From contig CM034603.1 in NCBI GenBank assembly GCA_020091685.1, forward strand, positions 24,794,595-24,858,594: a stretch of 64,000 bases of DNA, read 5' to 3'. This document shows, piece by piece, positions 57,621-64,000 of this stretch. Under the pieces are notes generated by a model. The model was not told the DNA's origin, made no database searches, and was given only the letters and a program-made list of their open reading frames with translations. The translations under genes and the position numbers were made by a program. Every line of letters begins with the position of its first letter. Positions within the stretch are counted from its first letter, which is position 1. This DNA comes from Lutjanus erythropterus. Taxonomy: Eukaryota; Chordata; Actinopteri; Lutjaniformes; Lutjanidae.

Positions 57621-58229
57621 GACAATACATTTTTTTTTCCAACATAAATCAGACATCCTCAACCTCTTTTGTCCCCTCCCCACTCCTAAAATATATCTCA
57701 GCTATTATTCTAATGTCCAGCTGGTATTTAGGCACAGGGTGTCTGATGGCTCCCTGGCCACCTCACAAAAAAAAGACAAAAAAAGAAAAGTTGTTTATCT
57801 AAATACTCTCTGAACAGAAGTTGATTTTAATCTCTGTGCAGAGCTTAATTTACTCACCACGATCCCATTTGCATCTCAATGAAAAATGGCAAAAGCAATC
57901 GCCTGCTTGTCTGTATACGATTCTACCTGCTTTCCCACAGAATAGGTGTGAGCACCATCCAAGCAGGTATATCCCTGCCAGCTCACCTTTCCCTTCAGCG
58001 AGACGAGGCTGTATGTTTAGCTGGTTTTCAAACCTCCTATAGGGTAAATATAAATTTGCGATCAGCTCTCTATATCCTCAGACATTCATTACAAGGAAAT
58101 ATGAAAGTAAAAGGTGCTATCTCCTGCCGTTTGCTCTTTATTATACATAAACAGAAAACACTTAGCATGTAAAATTAATGTGAAAATTATTCCCGGGGTA
58201 AACTATAAACACAGAAGTTACCCCGCACA

Positions 58230-58460
58230 TTTACCCTTTTTTTCTCCTTCCCCTAGATCAGAGTGTAATTGCCAGTAATCAGGTCTGTTTGCTGCTGATA
58301 AAACCACTCTGAATGCGAGGAACCCTCTTTGTGTGATGACTCAATTATGCCAGAAGTGGCTCATCAAACCTGGCCCATCAGCTGCTTTAATAAATAAGGA
58401 GGAAAACTTGCTGCAGGCGCATTATAATTCCATTCATTCCATAATTAAATCCATTCCAGT
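58230..58460. promoter_or_regulatory. Candidate conserved non-coding island
   Basis: Non-repetitive, with TAAT/ATTA cores and an E-box, directly before the poly(G) tract. No coding frame with support. Confidence 0.25.
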
Positions 58461-58509
58461 TTTAACCCTTCACTCAGTGTGCTTCTGGAAGAGGAAACAA
58501 AAACAAGGA

Positions 58510-58560
58510 GGGGGGGGGGGGGTTGCATGTGTGTGCGTGGAGGTGGAGGTGGGGGTGGGT
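58510..58560 (+). repeat. Poly(G) run and G-rich tract (G-quadruplex candidate)
   Basis: Thirteen consecutive G (58510-58522), then GGAGGTGGAGGTGGGGGTGGG at 58539-58559, giving several G runs on the + strand. Confidence 0.7.
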
Positions 58561-59629
58561 TGAGTACACCCCAGACAGTGACCTTGCACAGAGCACCCAT
58601 CCGTTCCCTATAATTCAAAATGATACTGTTGAAGAAAGGTTAAGAGAAGACGGCTCCTCGTGGAGAAAAGGGATGGGAATCAGTTAAGACGCGGCGGCTT
58701 CTGTTTTTTATGTATGCATTGTTTCCACACAGACAGTAATTATATTAAAAGAGTAATCTAATCATAACAGTTGGTTGGTTGAGTGTGCAGCACTGACATT
58801 TTGAAATCTTATTTTGTGTAATCTCATTTGCCTCTATCATCTCGCCTGTACCCCCCCTCCTATCTAAAGGAAATGTAAATAATGTAATTAATTTTATGGT
58901 CTCCAGAATCTTACTTTGCTACTCCGGGCCTGGTTTATTGGTTCCAAGATGAGGTATCAGCACAGTACCAGAGTTTTTCTTTTTTTCTTTCTTTTTTTTT
59001 TTTTTTTTTACTCCATCACAATAATGTCTGTGTTAATTACATGAGAGCGTCCCAAGTGCACGGATAAGCTGGGAACAAGGGGACACAAAGACTCAAGGTC
59101 AGTGATGAATATCCACAGCAGCTGCATGGTATTAATAAGGCATTATATGAAAATAATCATAATAGCATCACTTACAACAAAATAGCGAGAGTGTAGTTAG
59201 AGTAATGTCAGGAGGAGCGTCGCGGGGTGTTTTACACATATTTCCTCCACTCTCCACCATCTCAGCTTGGACCCAGCCTTTCTGATAATGGTGCGAGAGG
59301 CAATGGTTATTCATGATTGCTGGACTGGGAAGGTCTCTCTCCCCTTTTTCTACCCCCAGTCGCAGCCCATTCTCTCCTCTGTGGTGGGAATGCTAGCAGA
59401 TGGGGTTAGGGGGGAATGGGCTGGGCTCAAGGACAGCTAGCAGCCAGATTAACACATAGAAAATCTCATAGACCCCTAAGCATCAGGCTGCCTCCTTTTC
59501 CCCCTGAGAAATCTGCCCTAGACGCGGGGAAACAGTCCTCTGAGAAGCAGTATTTGTGTTGGACTTGGGGTGTGCGTGTGTGTGTGTATGAGGTTGGGGC
59601 GGGGGGTGCATAAATATGATTCAGCAGAT

Positions 59630-60050
59630 GACGAACCAGCTCAAATAGTAGTGAGTCTTTTTTTTTCATATGCTAATGAAACTGAGTGAATAACCCTCCC
59701 TCAACCCACCGCCCGCCTCCCCCTCCTTCTTTTTTCCCCCCAGTTTTGTTTTTCTGGGGGAAGCGCTCTGTGAGCTATAATTAAGAAGATGTTGTGTTTT
59801 TTTTTTGTTTTTTCAAAGCTAACAGAAATAAATAATTCCATAATAAGATCTGTGAAGTGAAGAGGCTTAATGTACTCATTGTGTTCATCCTTGTTTTCCC
59901 TCTTGGATGTTTTGTATTAATTAGAAGCAAGCAATTTGATCTCTGTCAAGCAATCAATTTGCATCGTGCTCCTTATTCCATGTGAGGTATTAATGTGCTC
60001 TTTCCACCTCTTTCTGACTGCATGTTCACTTCCTTGTCTCTAGATTATGA
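59630..60050. promoter_or_regulatory. Candidate conserved non-coding island upstream of the 60120 segment
   Basis: Contains ATGCTAAT (octamer/POU-like, 59672), several ATTAAT/TAATTA cores and GCAATCAATTTGC. Texture resembles vertebrate developmental enhancers. No functional evidence. Confidence 0.3.
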
Positions 60051-60119
60051 AAGCGTAATATGGCAAACAAGTTGCAAATTCTTTAAATATACGTGTGTCT
60101 TGTGTTTTTTCTGTTCTAG

Positions 60120-60235
60120 ATAATGAATTACACAATCATCTCCTGAGAGATAACAAGTGTGAAAGCATCAACCAGGGTGGACAGTGCGGATCTGGCATCT
60201 TATCCTACAGAGCGCTCGGAAAACTGCAATCAAAG
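60120..60235 (+). CDS. Candidate internal coding exon of an unidentified gene
   Basis: Acceptor TTCTGTTCTAG at 60119 and donor CAAAG|GTAAAT at 60235 bound 116 nt. Only one frame is open (phase 1 in, phase 0 out); the other two have early stops. Joined to 35288-35462 it reads through with a GAT codon at the junction, followed by NELHNHLLRDNKCESINQGG and a basic tail. No domain recognised. If real, the gene continues beyond the window. The join implies a 24.7-kb intron. Confidence 0.35.
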
Positions 60236-60985
60236 GTAAATAATCTGAAGTGAAAATAACTTTTGTTAGGGACAAAAAGTCTCCGGGGATAAATGATTGT
60301 GTAACAGTGTTTTCGATAAGTAGCGCACTAAAGTGGTGGAGTGTCGCTGCTTGTTTGACCACAGTGATCACAAACTCAGATTGGTTTTTACTTATGCAGA
60401 GCTGTGGGAGGCTGGCAGATAACATACTCTTAAAAAGGTGTTGCTGAGTCAGCTTTCTCTAAAGTAAGTGGTTGGCTTTAGTTGTCAGGTCGTCTCAGCT
60501 GCATCTGTACCTGATAAAACTTCCTTTGAAACCATAACAGAAGGTTTAGAGAGATCTGTTAAAGCAGGCATAATGTTCACTGTAATCAGTTTCCCTTCAA
60601 AGGTACCTGAGTTTGAAAATATAGAAATGAATGGAATCTTTGCTTTTTTACAGCTAAAGCACTGTACTTAGTGGCCTTATGATATGTCTGTGTGTTGACT
60701 TGGGCTTGGAAATGTGATCCTGCGACAATCCCAGTTGTCTCTATACAACATTTTACGTCAGTAATTGGCAACTTTACAAAAATATAATGCCAGAGAGCAG
60801 GCCGAGATAGCCGAGGAAAAGGAATTTAGATGGAAACTGATAGACTGTGCAAAATCACTGAAGAACACTTAAAATACACTCTGGTATTGTTCTTTATTTA
60901 CACTGTTATTCACCAAGTTATTATATGGATTATTACACAGGACCAAGAAAAGAAAAAAGAAAATGTCCTTTTTTTTAAATGCCAC

Positions 60986-61604
60986 TGGTAACACTTTAAG
61001 TCTGTTTAAGTTTCTAAGCAGTATGTAAAAATTTAATAAATGGTTTATAATACAGTACAACACAACTTTATCAGTCCCACCAAAGACAGTTGGTTTGAGC
61101 AGCTTGTTCTGTTCTGTTTATAACTGCATTATAATTTGTTATAAAGAGTTATTTTTGACAACTATGTTAAGAAACAGCTATATCTGCTTACAACTGCATT
61201 ATAATGTGTTATAAACAGTTCTAGTTGTTGACAAATGCATTAATACTTATATCTACTAATAGCTGCATAATAATGTGTTACAAACAGTTACAGTTGTTGA
61301 CAAATACATTAATGGACACATACATCTACTACACTACATTGAAATGGTATAATAGTGGTATAATATAAACAGTTATAGTTGTTGTCAAATGCACGAATAA
61401 ATACTTATATCTGCTTACAGCTACATTATATATGTTACAAACAATTATAGTCAATTACAGTTGATGGCAAATAATGCATAAATTCTTATAGCTGCTTATA
61501 ACTACATTATAATGTTTAATTCCAATTAAACATGGCAATGTATTAAATGTTTATGCTTTATACATAATTACAAAGGCTAAATACAGGGAGTTAAAGAGTT
61601 ACCA
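60986..61604. mobile_element. MITE with internal 69-85-bp tandem units
   Basis: Ends TGGTAACACTTTAAGTCTG and (inverted) TGGTAACTCTTTAACTCCC define an element of about 619 bp. Inside, units of the form AACTGCATTATAATGTGTTA, then AACAGTTnTAGTTGTTGACA recur about five times (for example GTTGTTG at 61224, 61293, 61378). Confidence 0.75.
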
Positions 61605-62630
61605 TTCCACTTTCATATATCCATGACTGAATTTTTACATTAATCTGCACCATATAGCACTCTGTATTAATAAGAAATGATACACTGACCAAAAGAATGA
61701 TCATATAATAATAATAATTATGAAATTGTAAATAATACGGCCAGATTTTGCAGGGAATGTGAAATAAAAGGTCTCGTTTGACCCTGAATGCATCTATTTG
61801 TTCTGCTTTTGTAAACACTCAGCGTCACATGTTTGTCTGTGTTGTTGCCATGCCAGGACTACCTGTTAGTCCACCAGAGCATCTACGGAGGGATGGGAGG
61901 CCTTCCTGTTGTCTTGTTACTTGTCACTCCTCGTTATGTGAATTAGAGATACAGTAGCCTCTGCTTTGTCAAAATCCGTTTTGGTCATAATTATGTCAGA
62001 AAGGCACATGTGATGCACTTTAAAACGCAGTGCTAACAAAGGAAAGGTTTCAGTCTGCTTGTCAAACTCAGACTGAAGCTGGATACTGGATCCTGGCTCT
62101 AAACTGAGGTTTTGGATCCATTACTCACTATTAGGTGATTCCTGTATCACTGAGGTTTCTTTTTTATTATTAAATTATAATGTGCTTTCAGTTTTACAAA
62201 CATATTATTCTTAATTCATCTAGAGAAAAAAAACCAACAAAATAGTAAAACATCTTTTGAAAGTATAACAAGTTTAATCATTTTTTAAAAAGATTTACAT
62301 AAGCAGGGAACTTCTAAAATGCCAAATAATATTAAAAAAAACAGCCTGGTAATAAACGTGTGTGAGTCATTGGTGATATTTTGGTACACTGATAACATCA
62401 TTTGAACTTTGATTAATGTCCATGTTACAATCTCAGGGTTGCAGCATGTAAGAGCAACATTTTGCCTTTCAGAGCAACAAATTTACACAAAATGTTGAAG
62501 CATGTCTGTGTGGAAAAGTGTTACAAACTAATGAGGTACATTCGTTTTTACAGAATGTAATCTATAGTGTTTGGGAGTTGTTTGTCTCAATAGGCTGTAG
62601 TAATCAAAAGTAATGAACCTATTATGAGCA
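61605..62630. other. Intergenic or intronic DNA, no gene seen
   Basis: AT-rich, no recognised exon or repeat. Confidence 0.4.
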
Positions 62631-62995
62631 GGACCTCTGAGGGCCCGGCGTGGCATTAAGAGTGTGGCACATAAAAGGTTTATTAAAGGAAATTAAGGTC
62701 CATCACTGCCACACCTGCTCCCCTATTATAAATGTATGACAGGTCAGTGCCTTCAATCACAACAGCAAACGAGAGAGAGGAGTCATGTTTCCCATTACCA
62801 GGGAAAAGTAACAGCATATCCTATGACTCACAGATTTCACTGGCCTGTGACCACTATACGCCACCATCAGCCTGGAATAATTATGTTTAATAGGTTTTAT
62901 TTGGGGCCCACAAGCAACAGCCAGCGAGAGTGGATGGATTTTAGCAACTATTTTTGTCTAAACACACACAGTGAGGTGCTGTCCGTACTTTAATG
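62630..62995. promoter_or_regulatory. Candidate conserved non-coding island
   Basis: Non-repetitive segment open for 85 codons on the + strand but without usable splice sites. It includes a GGGCCCGGCG run and TATAAATG. Judged by composition. Confidence 0.3.
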
Positions 62996-63207
62996 TCATT
63001 ATTTAGTGTCATTACATTTTTACTCACCTTTGAAACTTTTTTCCCTCTAACATCATACTTTATGTGTTTGCATATTACTGATGTTTTAGAAGCTCTTTGT
63101 GATGTTGTTGTGCACACAAATTGATTTTAAGGCTCGCTGTTCTCCGGCTGGCTGACAGAAATCACCAATAATCTATAAAGTGTTAAAGCCTTTTTGTTTT
63201 TCAGATT

Positions 63208-63985
63208 AGGGGTCTCACAATATACCAGTACTGTCGACAATCGTGATGTTTAAAGAATGAAATATTGATGTGATGTTAATAATACATATATGATAATATG
63301 CCTAGACAACGTGGATCTTTTGTTTATCCATCATCTGGTTGCCTTTTCACGATCCATTAAGTGTAAATGCACTTTTTGTACGCTCTTACAACACCACTCT
63401 TTCTCCACCTCCTTACACTTGTATGTTGAGTGTAATTTATTTACCAAAAAAGAGACTAAACACACAATAAACAAAGTCAAAAGAATATGACTGGAATTTT
63501 TCCCCCAAAAAATTGTATTTCAAAAATTCTTCACAGTGAGCTGTAAACCAGATTGCACATTATTTGAGTTTTTGAAATATGTTTTTTGGGTTTCTAAAAC
63601 TAAAAAAATCAATTTTATCTAAAGAGGAAATGTTAATTATCTTAGCAAAACATTAATTGGTAAAACTTTTTCAAAACTTAAGAGTCTGAGTTGGGCTCAA
63701 AACTCTAAAATCGACTGAAGTAAGTTGCTTTGCAGTTTTGCTTTTTCTCAGCTTTTCCATTTTCACAGTGTAAAACATGTATGATAATATTATTACACCG
63801 TATAGATCTTTTGTTTGTCTACCATCTGGTTGCCTTTTCACTATCTATTAAATGTAATTACACTTTTTGTGCAGCTATAGACTCTCTCCATCTCCAACAT
63901 CTCCAACACTGTTATTTTGAGTGTAATTCATTTGTCAAGAGACAAAGTACACAATAAAGAACAATAAAAATGATTTGACTACAGA
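63208..63985. repeat. Tandem duplication, unit about 491 bp, second copy runs to near the window end
   Basis: GATCTTTTGTTTATCCATCA (63314) and GATCTTTTGTTTGTCTACCA (63805) start matching blocks: CATCTGGTTGCCTTTTCAC, GTAA..CACTTTTTGT, GAGTGTAATT, ACACAATAAA. The first copy begins with a GGGTCTCACAATATACCAGT-type transposon end. Confidence 0.75.
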
Positions 63986-64000
63986 TAATGCAAATAATAT

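Noticed and set aside
51886-60235. Splicing 51886-51918 directly to 60120-60235
   Set aside because: Phase 0 entry into the second segment meets TGA after eight codons.
1-64000. CRISPR arrays, bacterial operons, tRNA and rRNA genes
   Set aside because: The tandem units are far too long and variable for CRISPR, no tRNA cloverleaf or rRNA was recognised, and the introns show the DNA is eukaryotic.

Overview
The window looks like a piece of ray-finned fish chromosome, probably from a spiny-rayed (percomorph-type) teleost. Reasons: one large vertebrate gene with GT-AG introns, AT-rich intergenic DNA, many small inverted-repeat DNA transposons of kinds common in fish, a decayed Tc1-like transposase, and a GCTAGC/GTTAGC-rich stretch around the 5' exon.

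The only gene I can establish is rb1cc1 (FIP200), on the + strand. A probable non-coding first exon ends near 3239. Twenty-two coding exons lie between 6426 and 24149. Every junction was checked by hand for frame; the exons sum to 4869 nt, i.e. 1622 codons plus a stop. RB1CC1/FIP200 is the scaffold of the ULK1 autophagy-initiation complex. The predicted protein has the ubiquitin-like N-terminus, the conserved N-terminal scaffold, a serine/proline-rich linker with an FFAT-like motif, a long coiled coil and the C-terminal Claw domain. Polyadenylation signals follow at 24925 and 24963.

Upstream (1-2930) are a broken Tc1-like transposase fragment, AT-rich DNA and a trinucleotide microsatellite. 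Several rb1cc1 introns carry MITE-like elements. In intron 1 one element is inserted into another. Introns 5 and 15 hold two copies of a third family. Introns 14 and 16 hold copies of a fourth, which recurs at 52.3 kb. Intron 17 holds a complete fifth.

From about 25 to 64 kb I find no established gene. The stretch holds (a) three tandem-repeat blocks or local duplications of 0.4-0.5 kb units, the largest (36.0-38.9 kb) containing a foldback transposon with 50-bp perfect arms, plus smaller duplications; (b) islands of higher-complexity sequence that look like candidate conserved non-coding elements; and (c) four exon-like segments (25393, 35288, 51886, 60120). The 35288 and 60120 segments splice together in frame. 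In other vertebrates rb1cc1 lies near alkal1 and the zinc-finger gene st18, so this may be the regulatory and alternative-5'-exon region of such a neighbour. That is inference: no CCHHC zinc finger or ALKAL domain is present here.
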